Shown here piece after piece: positions 34,686 to 44,805 of a stretch of DNA of 64,000 bases. The number at the start of each line of letters is the position of its first letter. Within the stretch, counting starts at the first letter, position 1. The stretch comes from Volutella citrinella (lineage: Eukaryota > Ascomycota > Sordariomycetes > Hypocreales > Nectriaceae), in NCBI GenBank assembly GCA_034401135.1, contig JAWZSP010000003.1, positions 5,270,001 to 5,334,000 on the forward strand, read 5' to 3'. The notes under the pieces are model-generated. The model searched no databases. It worked only from the letters and a program-made list of their open reading frames with translations, and was not told where the DNA came from. Position numbers and translations under genes: made by a program.

Positions 34686-37099
34686 TCAAGCAGTATTGGC
34701 ATTGGCAGTGACACACTCCTGGCGCTGAGCATCGCAAGCTGCCACGCCGCCCGCAATGTTGGCCGCGCCCGTGTTGAAGGCCGTGGCGCACTGGTTCTTC
34801 TGCACGTCGCAGGCGCGCTGGATGGCGGCTCCGGCGTTTTGGAAGGTGTCGCCGTTGACGGCAAACGGCCTTTGAGCGGCGGAGCTGGTGATGGGGACGG
34901 GAGGAGCGCCCAGGGTGCCCGTGAAGGCATTGACGTTTGTCCCAGTGGCACCTCCAGTATTGCCACCAGCATTGCCGTTGTTGCCAGCGTTTCCGTTACC
35001 AGCATTGCCACCGGCGTTGTTGTTGTTGCCAGCGTTTCCGTTACCAGCGTTGCCAGCGTTGCCACCAGCATTGCCGTTGTTTCCTGCGTTGCCGTTACCA
35101 GCGTTGTTTCCATTTCCAGCGTTGTTGTTACCAGCATTGCCACCAGCATTACCATTGCCGTTACCAGCGTTGTTGTTACCGGCGTTGTTGCCGTTACCAG
35201 CGTTGGCGTTACCAGCGTTATTGCCGTTGCCAGCGTTGTTGTTGCCCGCGTTGCCACCAGCGTTGCCACCAGCATTACCGTTGTTGCCTGCGTTTCCATT
35301 CCCAGCGTTATTGTTACCAGCATTACCACCAGCATTGCCGTTGGCGTTACCTGCGTTGGCGTTGCCTGCGTTTCCATTCCCAGCGTTCTTGTTATTACCG
35401 GCGTTGTTTCCAGCATTGTTTCCAGCGTTGTTACCAGTGTTGTTACCAGTATTGTCTCCAACCTCCTCGTTATTATCTCCAGCATTGTTTCCAGCGTTGT
35501 TGTTATTGTTGTTGCCAGCATTGCCACCAGCATTTCCATTACCAGCGTTTCCAGCGTTTCCGTTCTTTCCAGCATTGCCAGCGTTGTTACCAGCGTTGCC
35601 AGCGTTGTTGCCCGCGTTGTTACCAGCATTGCCCGCGTTGTTGCCCGCGTTTCCGTTCTTACCAGCATTTCCAGCATTACCAGCGTTGCCTGCATTGTTG
35701 CCTGCATTGTTGCCAGCATTGTTTCCTGCGGCGTTACCTGCGGCGTTACCTGCGTTGCCAGCATTGCCGCCGTTGGCAGCGGCATTTCCACCCTTGGCAC
35801 CAGCAGCCTTGCTCTTCTTAGGCGCGGTCGCGGTCGAGTTGGCAGGTGCTGCACATGCTTCATCGTGACGATTAGCACTAACTTCACGTGTCGTCGAATT
35901 TTGATAGGAGGCCTTACCAGCGTCACCCGCAGCGCCGCCAGCAGCGCCGTTGTTTGCTCCAGCTCCGTTCTTCTTGCCGCCATTGCCTCCAGCACCGTTG
36001 TTCTTGTTGTTGCCAGCGTTGTTTCCAGCTTTGCCTGTGTTGTTTCCTGCATTGCCTGCATTGCCAGCGTTTCCAGCGTTTCCAGCGTTACCAGCATTGC
36101 CAGCGTTGCCTGCATTTCCTCCCGCACCGCCAGCACCGCCAGCCTTTGCCGCCGCAACAGCCTGGTCAATCTCGGCGGCCGTGGCATCATCGACCCGAAG
36201 GTTCTGTGTCTCAATGCAGCCTACGGGATCATTGGGGTCATCGCAGGTATTTCCGGCACCTGTGGGGTCGCCAATCTATTCAAGAACACTGAAGTCAGCA
36301 CCGATACACAAGCGCACGCATCCTCCTATGCGATCCAGGAAGAAAACGGAACGTCTTACCTGTCCAGGCTTAAACGTCCCCGACTCAAGCGCCAACTGGG
36401 GGTTTGCGCCAATCGAGTCAAGCTGTACGGCCAGGGCGAGAGCGATTTTCTTGTTTGTATCTGCAGCGCCATTCGAGGCCGGGTCCTGGTGTTGTTGCAG
36501 GGCAGCAATTTCTGGATTCTTTGCCGTCTCGGAACACAGGACTGAGGCTTGGCCGACCGCTCCGGTATTTCGCTCCTACATGGTGATTGTCAGCTTCTAT
36601 CCTTGATTGGTCTTGCCCACGACCTGGCTAGAGAGGCACAAAGAGTGGGGCTGAGTACTCACCAGAGTCCTGAAGATCAAAGCGTTTGTCATTCCCGTGA
36701 CATCTCCTGCCGCCTTGGCGTTGGTGAAGGCCTGGTCAGCGACGCGTTGTTGCAGGCAGTCTGGATCCGCAACGTTGCCCGCGCCGGTGGCGGCAGCTGC
36801 ATTGCCGAGCAAGGCAAACACAACGTCTTGGACATTGTCGACATTGTTGATGTTCAGAGCGGTCCTGGTACCGGTGAGGATCTTTTCGTGTGAATGCTCC
36901 TCTGGTTCCAATTGTTAGTCGCAATCCCCGGTGCCAACCCGATGGAGGCACAGATCTGGGCCATCAACTTACGAGGCACCTCACGGCGAAACTTGGCCGA
37001 GGATCGCTGGTGAATATGCTTCTTGTTCGCCGTGAAGGCGTCTGGGCGGGCCGCAGCCATACCCAGAATGGTACACAGAAACACGGCTGAGGTCTTCAT
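34686..37099 (-). CDS. Secreted Gly/Asn/Ala-repeat surface protein, about 700 aa
   Basis: Exons 36973-37099, 36663-36901, 36360-36575, 35918-36275 and 34686-35848. A signal peptide (about 1-17) is followed by a 200-aa folded domain with an acidic TCDDPNDPVGC loop and motifs NALIFRTL, ERNTG and ALQQHQDPAS. Then comes a very long low-complexity region of GNA and GNNA units with rare K, D and T. The last 45 residues form a second conserved block with four Cys (RACDVQKNQC ... ACDAQRQEC) before the stop. I recall the same head and tail in other secreted fungal proteins, but no firm name. Cell-wall or matrix location is likely. The 69-nt intron 35849-35917 is a multiple of three with no stop inside, so retention would also give a full protein. 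Confidence 0.8.
34930..36130 (-). repeat. Coding low-complexity repeat (GNA/GNNA units)
   Basis: On the plus strand words such as CCAGCATTGCC, CCAGCGTTGTT and CCAGCGTTTCC alternate for 1.2 kb, encoding Gly-Asn-Ala and Gly-Asn-Asn-Ala. Codons for each residue vary (AAC/AAT, GGC/GGT/GGA), so the protein repeat is kept more strictly than the DNA. Interrupted at 35849-35917 by the in-frame intron. Confidence 0.9.
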
Positions 37100-37370
37100 T
37101 TTGTCAAGGAGTCCAGCTCAGTAGTGATTTACAAAGGGTAAAGTATTGAGAATGAAAGGCGAAAAAAGTGAAAGGACCAGCCTTGAGTCGTAAAAGAGAA
37201 AGAATATTAAGTCGAGTATGAATACACGAAACAAAATGGTTCGCAGAACCAGAAAATGACCGTGCTCGGAAAACGGCCAAAAGAAACGAAGATGGCACAG
37301 TGGAGGAGGAGGAGATAAGGATGGAGGATGATCCAAAGACCAGGTGATTGGAGCTATCAGTGCGCATGTC

Positions 37371-37377
37371 TTATATA
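37371..37377 (-). promoter_or_regulatory. TATA-like box of the Gly/Asn/Ala repeat gene
   Basis: On the minus strand TATATAA, about 270 nt upstream of the ATG at 37099. The distance implies a long 5' leader. Confidence 0.35.
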
Positions 37378-37612
37378 CCGCCTCGTCTGCTGCTTGACGG
37401 CGCTCATGCTCGGACACCGAGGTTGGCTACAGGCTCCAGCTAGCCCATGATGTGCATCAAACAGGTCACACAGCCAAATAGGCTAATAAAAATAGACCTG
37501 AATCGTAGAAGCCAAGTCCTGTGACAGCTGCAGCGACGCGAGGAGGCCGATCAAGCCTGCCGTCACCATTTTGGCGGTTTTGAGTGAGTTTCTGCACCCG
37601 CCTTGGTCGAGA

Positions 37613-37685
37613 TGCGACGAACCTGACACTAGTGTTGAGTGATGTTCGGCAGTCTCTTTTAGCGGGGTTGCGACGAACCTGACAC
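37613..37685. repeat. 17-nt direct repeat, 56 nt apart
   Basis: TGCGACGAACCTGACAC is found at 37613-37629 and 37669-37685. The DNA between is unrelated. Could be paired binding sites or the scar of a duplication. Confidence 0.7.
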
Positions 37686-38488
37686 CGGCTTTGCGCAACC
37701 CCGAGTGTGTCATAGCGTTTCGGGCACTCGACAGGGATGACCCCGTGTATCAAGTGCCGGGCCCCCCCGCTACCGAGTGTCGCAGAGTCCAATTGGGGTC
37801 AAGTTGTTGTTGAATGCCGTCTGGGCCTCGTAGCTCTCTTCATGCTGTCAAGAATGCTCATTGACGGTCATTGCGCAATGTGTGGTTCGTCTGGGCCACG
37901 TGTATTGCGGTTTATAGGGAGGGTCCATGCATCAATGCCAAATGCTTTGGCCAACTACCCACTACGTTTGTTATGCTTCATCTGTCAGAATAGAGTTTCT
38001 ACGCCAGAATCTCAATACTAATCATGTGTCACATTTAATTGGGGAGGACTGTTGAAGTAATTAGCTAAGAAAGGCGTCAGAATGGACGCTAGAAGGCACA
38101 AACAGGATGTGTCTAAGTTTAGGGTAGCCTTGACAGAAACACTTGTCACTCTACGCGCTTAGAAAAAGGCCAGCCAAATGAGTTGTCAAGAGCCCGGGTG
38201 TTCTTTGTTTTGCATCTTATCATTGTGGCCTATAACGCAGCGTGCTGTGTTATTGCCCAAGGAATAGCTGATTATACTTGATGAAACAATTTAGTATGTT
38301 GGCGGCCTCTGCGTCATTAACTAGTGAATCAAAGGAATTTTGGGATATGCAGAAAAAGACCCCTATCAATTGAAAGGACCTAGAAGCTAATCGAAGCCAG
38401 TGAAGGAAAAAAAATATAAATCGTAAACCAAGTGACGTATGCAACTCCAGGTTGCTAACTGAACCGTCGTACCAAGATAGTTCTAGCT

Positions 38489-38925
38489 CTAAGGGCAGAC
38501 AGTGGTGTACTTGCACTTGCAGACGCTAGCATCCTATTAGTACCAATCATCTTCAGCTCTTCTGTCTGATACTTACGTCCAGAAGGGGCCACCGCAGCTA
38601 CCGCTGGAAGGGCGAATGCTCTTGCCGCCAGCGCAGCCCTTGAAGACCTCCTGCTTCTGGTTAGTATCTGATCGATGCATGGGGGATGAAGTGCGAGTGG
38701 ACTCACATTGCGGCACTGTTCAATGTTAGCGTATTGTCATGGTTTTAGTCAGATTGCGGTTGAACTCACGTGGAAGTTGCAGATGCCAGAGTCACCAGGG
38801 CATCCGTGGCCACGGGCCTGGAGGTGCTGGATGTCACCGCCGCTGGAAGGGTTCTCAGCAGCAGGGCTGGCTGAGACGGCGGCGGCAGCAGAGAGGATGG
38901 AGAAGACGATGGTGGTGAACTTCAT
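38489..38925 (-). CDS. Defensin-like secreted cysteine-rich peptide precursor
   Basis: Exons 38770-38925, 38707-38715, 38577-38650 and 38489-38525 give 91 aa. A signal peptide (about 1-19) is followed by a short pro-region ending in LQAR, then a mature part of about 50 residues with eight cysteines. Their spacing from the first is C-x6-C-x3-C-x7-C-x11-C-x6-C-x1-C-x5-C. The C-x3-C and later C-x-C pair is the CS-alpha-beta signature of defensins; an extra pair would give four disulfides. Each exon ends at a good splice site and the pattern only appears after joining, which supports the model; the second exon is just nine bases. Antimicrobial or competition role is inferred from the fold class; a secreted effector is the alternative. 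Confidence 0.72.
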
Positions 38926-40650
38926 GGTGAATAGTTGGTTCGTGGTTGGCGAGTGTGTTTGTAGTTGTAGTGGTTGTAAGAGATGTGTTGGTGCAGAAAC
39001 TTGTGTTGATGATGATAAAAGTCTGTTCAAACCAGGGAACTCGACTTCTTTTATATCTCAATCGTTACACCACATCCAAAGAATTTCTCCTCTTCATGCT
39101 GTATACTATAGGCATTGTGGCAGTGCCATGACAACTCCAGCCGAGCATAGAATGCTAGTCTCAGTTGTTTGACGCCGAGAAACAGTAAGCCCGGGCTACC
39201 CATGGCGCCGGGCGCACCTCCGATCCTTCGGCCTTGCATTGCAGATCGTTACGTAGTATTTATGGGGGCCGGAATGCTAATTGCATCACAACAATTGCCA
39301 TCGGGCCAATCGTCCGTGGTGTGCAGTGAAACATTTCCGTGGCACGGGTCATCAATCCGACCGAAATCTGCCCAGCGCCCTATGGGCTCTTGGGCTATAG
39401 CTGTCAGGCCGACGGCCCGTAAGCCTAGCGGCTAGCGCATCGGGGCATGGCATTCAGCTGCGCAGATCTGAAACGTTCTACTGCCAATCCAAAGGCGGGG
39501 GTGGCATTGGGGGCATCATCGAGGCCAGCCAATGGAGTGTCTAAATATATTCAAAACACCTGACACCTTGATTTCACGGCTATGAGTGGCTCGATGGCTG
39601 CAAGGCACTCCTACCATGTCATGCCATGTCTTGTAAGGCTCCTAACTAGACTGTTGATCCTTGTGAAGCTGAACTCTGGATCCTCCCTTCAATCTGTCTC
39701 CGGCCAGCTGACTGCTCTAGCTCCGCTATTGATAGCCATACTAATTGCGTCCATGAAGTGGCTGTGGTACTGTCTTGTGTCGTTGTGGGGTAATCTCAAC
39801 GATAGCGGTGCGTGATATTCCAACGTCCGTTTGAGACAGTGGTCGCTTGCCAAGTACTGCTTACTTACCGTATTTCGCATACCGCTCCTTCTGTGGAACA
39901 ACGACCATTATTGAAAGTGACACAGCTGCTTATTGGTTTTGGATGGACGCTTCGAGGTGGAGTCGGAGTGCGCACGGCGAACAGACCCTGTCATCATCTT
40001 ATTCCGCTCGGCACCAAATGCTCCGAGTCTATGCTTGGCATGGCTTGGTTTTCCGAATATCACAGTAAAACATTGGGGAAGCTGTGCGAGATGATGAAAT
40101 AGGCTTCATCGCCGCCCGTACACAACGAATCACAACGGACCAACAGGTGAGGCAGCATGTCCCCGTCGGTGATCGCCAGCCTCAGCCTCACACGCCGGGC
40201 CATCGCATCAGGCAGAGGAACTGACTGGTCAAGGTTCCACCCTTAGCGCTCCCTTGCGTCAATGCCTTATGCTTACGCCAAGGGCGATCCGATATGTAAG
40301 GTTCAGCACACACTGTCTTAGTTTGCGACATTGACGGTCATCCGACATCAGGTGCCTGGGAAAAGTCGCCCGAGACCAGGTTCTCAATGGTCATAAATCA
40401 TAATAATGCAGTGTATCTCGGCTACATTCCTGTCATGCAATTGTTTAGTTCTTCCCGGCCTCGTCGCCGCCTGACCTCCAAACATCAGCAACAAAGCAGC
40501 TTGTTCAAGGCTCAAGGCTGTCCATGACATCTGGGCTGCATCGGAGCTCGTGCCATCCTGGCCTGAGGCCTCTCGAAGGTGCTCATGAGTCTCCACTGAG
40601 CCTTCACGGCTACATAGAAGAGGAAGGCACTCTTCCAACCTATAAGTCTA
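38926..40650. other. Intergenic stretch
   Basis: 1.7 kb. Left end is the promoter of the Cys-rich peptide. Between 39.1 and 40.6 kb only short overlapping ORFs are seen and base composition is ordinary. Confidence 0.45.
39049..39056 (-). promoter_or_regulatory. TATA box of the defensin-like gene
   Basis: ATATAAAA on the minus strand, 124 nt upstream of the ATG at 38925, with a CA-rich leader (ACAACCACTACAACTACAA). A near-perfect TATA and unstructured leader suggest an inducible, strongly expressed gene. Confidence 0.5.
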
Positions 40651-42542
40651 TTATACCCTTGCCTCACCTCTGGCTTGTACCACGTGCGTTGGCATCTCAT
40701 CGTCAACAGTGTCAATTACCGACTCTGCTCTGGTGGCGTCGAGCTCCGTCTGGATTTCTTCTTCCCTCTTGAGGCCTTTGTCCTTGACAAAAATCATTAA
40801 ACAGAGACAGGTGGCCATTGCCCCAAGCAACAGGTAGAAGACGGAGTGGGCAGCTTTGACGTAAACATCTCGAACCTCGTCCTGGAGGCTGGGCGACAAG
40901 CCAGATGTGTCGGGTCTATCGAAAATGGACCTTGTTATTTTGTCCGACAACTCCTTGGGTATCTCTGATGGGACATTGGCAACTAATGTGTTGGAGAAGA
41001 CAGCAGATGAAACCGCAAGACCTGTAGCCGCGCCGAGGCCCCGAGCAAAGTTCCTGGCAGAGATGGCTACAGCGCGGTCTTGCTTTGGGCTGTGCGCCTG
41101 TGTTGCGACAAGGCCTACGGGCAAGAGGATCAGCAAGATTCACACACAACATTAGAGGCGATCAGTTTTGGATCCGTCTTACTCGGCTGAAAGATGAAGC
41201 CAACACCAATCCCTTCGATGCAAACGGTCCCGATGATTGTGCCAACGGATGTGGTTCGGTCGAATAGCAGATGAAGTCCTGTACTGAGGGTCCAACAAGC
41301 ATACCCTGCCCATATAACCTCGCCATACCGCCCCATTCGAGAGATGTACTGCCCTGATAGCGCCGAGGCGATTGCTTGCGGTATAGCAAAGGCCGCGAGA
41401 AGAGCGGCACTGGTGGTGAGACCGAATCCTCTGCCACTCTGGAAGTAGATGGGCAGATAAAATTGCACGCTGTAATATGCTAGACCCACTAAAGAGTTCT
41501 GGATGAACATGGCTGCCAGGGAAACTGTCTTCCACAAGTGCACTGTGCAAGGGTTTTGGGTTAGTACTTGATAATTGTGGTATCTTGGGGGCAGCTGAGG
41601 CTCACGAGGGAACATGGGAAGGGCGGCAAACTTCCACTCGTGGATCACAAACGCAACCAGCAGAAAGCCGCCAAGTAACAGCATGGCGATGACCATGGGG
41701 CTCGAAGTCTCAAACTGAGTGCCGAGGCCGGAGACGGGGATCAGCAGCAAGATGGTGCCGGATGAGCTGAACAAGATGCCGAGCCAGTCGATCTTCTTCA
41801 GCTTGGTGCTTGCTGGCTCTGGCGGTATGTTCTGTTTCGGCAGTAGAAAGAACAAGGAGATGGCAACACAGACATCGAGCGGCGCCATGAAGTAGAAGGT
41901 TGCTCGCCAGGTGAATCTGCTGGCGAAACCGGCAGCAACAAACGGCCCAACTGTGCTTCCTATGCCGACGCAGGCACCCAGAATGCCCTGGTACCTACAT
42001 TGGTAATGTTGTGAGCGAACACTAGATCTCACGAAGCTGGCTTTCCCCAGTGCGATCTATCGAGGACTGGCCCCAAACTGGATTCGTTGGTCGACTTACT
42101 TTCCTCTCTCCTCCAATGTTGTAACATCAGAGACAATCATCATGACTGTCGCAAAGGTCCCCCCAATAGACATACCGGAGATGCCGCGGAAGGCATACAA
42201 CTGCGGCCCTGTCTGGGCAATGCTACAGAGGACGTCACTGAGGGCCAGGAGCCCAAGCATCGTGAGAAGGATGACCTTGCGCCCGACAATGTCGGACAAC
42301 CTCCCGTAGAGGACTTGGAAGGAGGTGTTGGCAATGAAGGCGGATGTGCCTGCCCAAACGATGGTGGATGAGCTGTTCAAGTCGCGGCCGATGGTGGGCA
42401 GAACGACGCCGATGGAGCTCTGGTCCATGTGCGCGACAAGGAGCGCCAACGCGAGTGCGCAAAACACGATGATCAGGCGGGAGCCAGTCAGGATGTTTGT
42501 TTGGTCATGGATGACCTGCTGCTTGGCGTTGCTGGCGGCCAT
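40651..42542 (-). CDS. MFS drug-efflux transporter
   Basis: Exons 42100-42542, 41606-41994, 41183-41542 and 40651-41114 give 551 aa. Introns 41995-42099, 41543-41605 and 41115-41182 have canonical ends. Features of the drug:H+ antiporter group with 14 segments: MDQSSIGVVLPTIG in helix 1, WAGTSAFIANTSFQVLYGRLSDIVGRK after helix 2 and the antiporter motif C region GILGACVGIGSTVGP in helix 5. The family exports toxic compounds or secondary metabolites across the plasma membrane. It has a hydrophilic tail of about 40 residues. The start could also be the Met at 42638, giving 32 extra polar residues. No biosynthetic genes flank it, so a self-protection role for a cluster is not supported. Confidence 0.88.
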
Positions 42543-43226
42543 GGTTTGGATCTGGTGGTGAGGAGCATTGAAACTGGAATCTCGGTGGAGAGTAGGATCA
42601 GGAGATGTTGGGGAACTCGTCGTCAGAGACCCCGTCATCTTCGGGCCGGGCTCGGCAGGTTGGCCGAATTTTCATCATCTGTCTTTTGCCGAACCGGGGG
42701 GGATGCGGTGAGTCAAGCGGACTTTGTGTGAACAGTTCGGACCTATCCCGAAGGCATCGCGGGGAATCTCCGATCTGATCTGACAATCGAGGCCGATCTC
42801 CGGAGTGCGGACCGGCATGACTCCGACCAAATAGCCCCGACGCCTCCGACCATTACGGCTTTAAAGCTGGCCTGCTGATTATAGACTAGATCCGTACTGC
42901 TTCTATTCGCAATCACCGATATGTATGTTGGAGAACCCCTCAACTCCATCGTGTAATAATAAAGCGTGTATCAGGCACCTGATGACACTGACGCCGCATC
43001 TGCCTGCACAAAACTCAATCTCGGACATTCCCTCTTCTGGTTTGATGATTTGAACTCGTATTTCAGAGTATATAAGATGACTGACTATCATATAAACCTA
43101 GGAGCTAGTAGGACAAAGAAAAGTAACCGTTGAGTGTACGAACCCCTTCTATATGCCACCAATCTATCAGTACAAAACAAAGCTGTTCAAACCTCGTTTC
43201 TAAGGGTATCTCACGGACCGAGATGC
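42543..43226. other. Intergenic stretch
   Basis: 0.7 kb between two minus-strand genes; MFS promoter on the left. Nothing else seen. Confidence 0.45.
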
Positions 43227-44182
43227 TTAGACCTTAGTACCGTTTTCAGCTGCATCTAGCATCTCTCCCCTCTGCGTCTCAGTGTGGTGCCTCATGTAAT
43301 GGAAACCCAGGTAACAGTAGATGCAGAACACGATGTACTCGGTCAGAAGGCACATCAGGGCAAATGCGACGGCGGAACCAAAGACTGGGTTCCACACGGA
43401 GGCGGAGCTCGTGATGGTGTATTCGTACAGCAGCCCGTACGCTGTTCGAACGGCCAGAAAGGGGATGACAATCAGGCCGAAGTTGACGTACTGGAGATGT
43501 TAGTTTTGCAGTTCAAGTTTAGTGACTGTTGAAGAAACTTACGATAGCTGTAGAAGATGGGTTGCGTTTCTCTTGGAACAGAAGATGGACCAGTTCCACG
43601 AAAGCCAGAGCGATGACAACGGCAAAGAGAATATATGACACCTGCGCTAGTCGTCGGGCAGTCGACTGGTTGGGGCCTGGTGAGCTCAAAGAGCCACTGG
43701 CGATGAGGAGAGCAATGGCAGCGATGAATGAGAGGCGGAGAAGTTTGAGAAGGTATTTTGCGCGACGGTTCTCATCCGAACTGGCCCTGAGGCTGTGTGC
43801 ACTGTATTAGTGGTTGAGGACGTCAACTCGGGGGGTGATGGCTTACACTATCTGGATGAGCCCAATTAGGGTGAGCAAGAGCGGGATGACGCCGATATTG
43901 AGGAGAACCGTAGCGGCAATGATCAATCCAACATTTTTCGGATCGGAGTCTCTGACGATGACGATGATCCCGCCAGTAAGTCGAACTGGAGCCATTGTCA
44001 GCAGCAAATCGCGAGGCATGGGCGAGTGACGGCGACATACGTATTGAGAAGGTGACGAGAGGGTACCACGCATTCCTGGCTCCAATTTTCCAGTTCTTTA
44101 CGAGGATGAAGGTCGAGATGACGAGTGCCGGGACGTAGAAGACGATCTGGGCGATCGCGGCGGAGGTATGGGGGTTCATCAT
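43227..44182 (-). CDS. DUF7702-type seven-helix membrane protein
   Basis: Exons 44041-44182, 43847-43985, 43543-43792 and 43227-43490 give 264 aa. Seven hydrophobic segments are expected. The start (MNPHTSAAIAQIVFYVPALV), the second exon (LTGGIIVIV, then GLIIAATVLLNIGVIPLLL) and the fourth exon (YVNFGLIVIPFLAVRTAYG) match fungal integral membrane proteins now grouped as DUF7702. The family has no established activity; a sensory role has been suggested for similar seven-helix proteins but is not shown. Its start faces that of the Zn2Cys6 gene 623 nt away, so the two may share a promoter. Two adjacent Mets (44182 and 44179) are possible starts. Confidence 0.8.
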
Positions 44183-44805
44183 TGTGATGGATTGAAGTCG
44201 AGTGCTTGGCGACAGGGTTGTGTGATTGTGTGATGATTGATTGATTGATTGATTGTTTGTCTGATGAGGACCAGCCAGCAGATCAGGGCTGCGAGGGCGT
44301 ATTTATGTTTCCCATGGCGAGGCGCCTTGCGCAAGCCATCTCGTCGCCATCTCCAACTCACTTCCCTAGTCTCGCGCAATGGCGGCAGAAAGGGTATGGC
44401 GCCGGTTTCACCTGATCAAGCCTGCAAATGCTCCAGTAGCAGAGTCTAAGCCCCGGCCTCAGCCGCCTTCAACACCCACTGTGCTCTCGCGCAATGAGAC
44501 CCAGTCCGGTTTAGCCTCGTGGCGGTGGGTTTCATTCGAGCCACGACACAAAGCGATTGGCCGGCGGAATCCACCTTCTCGGATCGACGATGCCGGCCGG
44601 TTAGCCCTACGGCGGTGGAATGCGAATGCGTATTCTCCGAGTGACGTGTGTCCGCCGTCAGCAATGGCCATCTTGCACGCCTGGGCTGCCTCACACAGAG
44701 GCGATCTACACTTTTAACTACTCGCGGCCGACAGCACAAGCTAATCGCCAGTCCGAGTCCGACCAGCCACGAGGACGAGACGGGCTAACGAGGACTTGAC
44801 CTGCA
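44183..44805. promoter_or_regulatory. Divergent promoter region
   Basis: 623 nt between the start codons of the DUF7702 gene (leftward) and the Zn2Cys6 gene (rightward). Contains the GATT microsatellite and, near 44299, a TATTTATG that reads CATAAATA toward the DUF7702 gene. CGG/CCG words are frequent around 44560-44610 but I can define no operator. Confidence 0.45.
44235..44254. repeat. (GATT)5 microsatellite
   Basis: Five tandem GATT units 53 nt upstream of the DUF7702 start codon, inside its probable 5' leader. Confidence 0.85.

Larger units (their letters stand above)
37100..38488. other. Intergenic stretch
   Basis: 1.4 kb. Left part is the promoter of the Gly/Asn/Ala gene. Contains the 17-nt direct repeat at 37613/37669. 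No credible ORF. Confidence 0.5.

Noticed and set aside
34930..35800. Collagen-like Gly-X-Y protein
   Set aside because: Units alternate between three and four residues and contain no proline, so a collagen triple helix is not supported.
34661..36545. ORFs of 294-568 codons opposite or out of frame to the Gly/Asn/Ala gene
   Set aside because: Low-complexity DNA leaves all frames open. Only the minus frame with head and tail domains joins proper exons.
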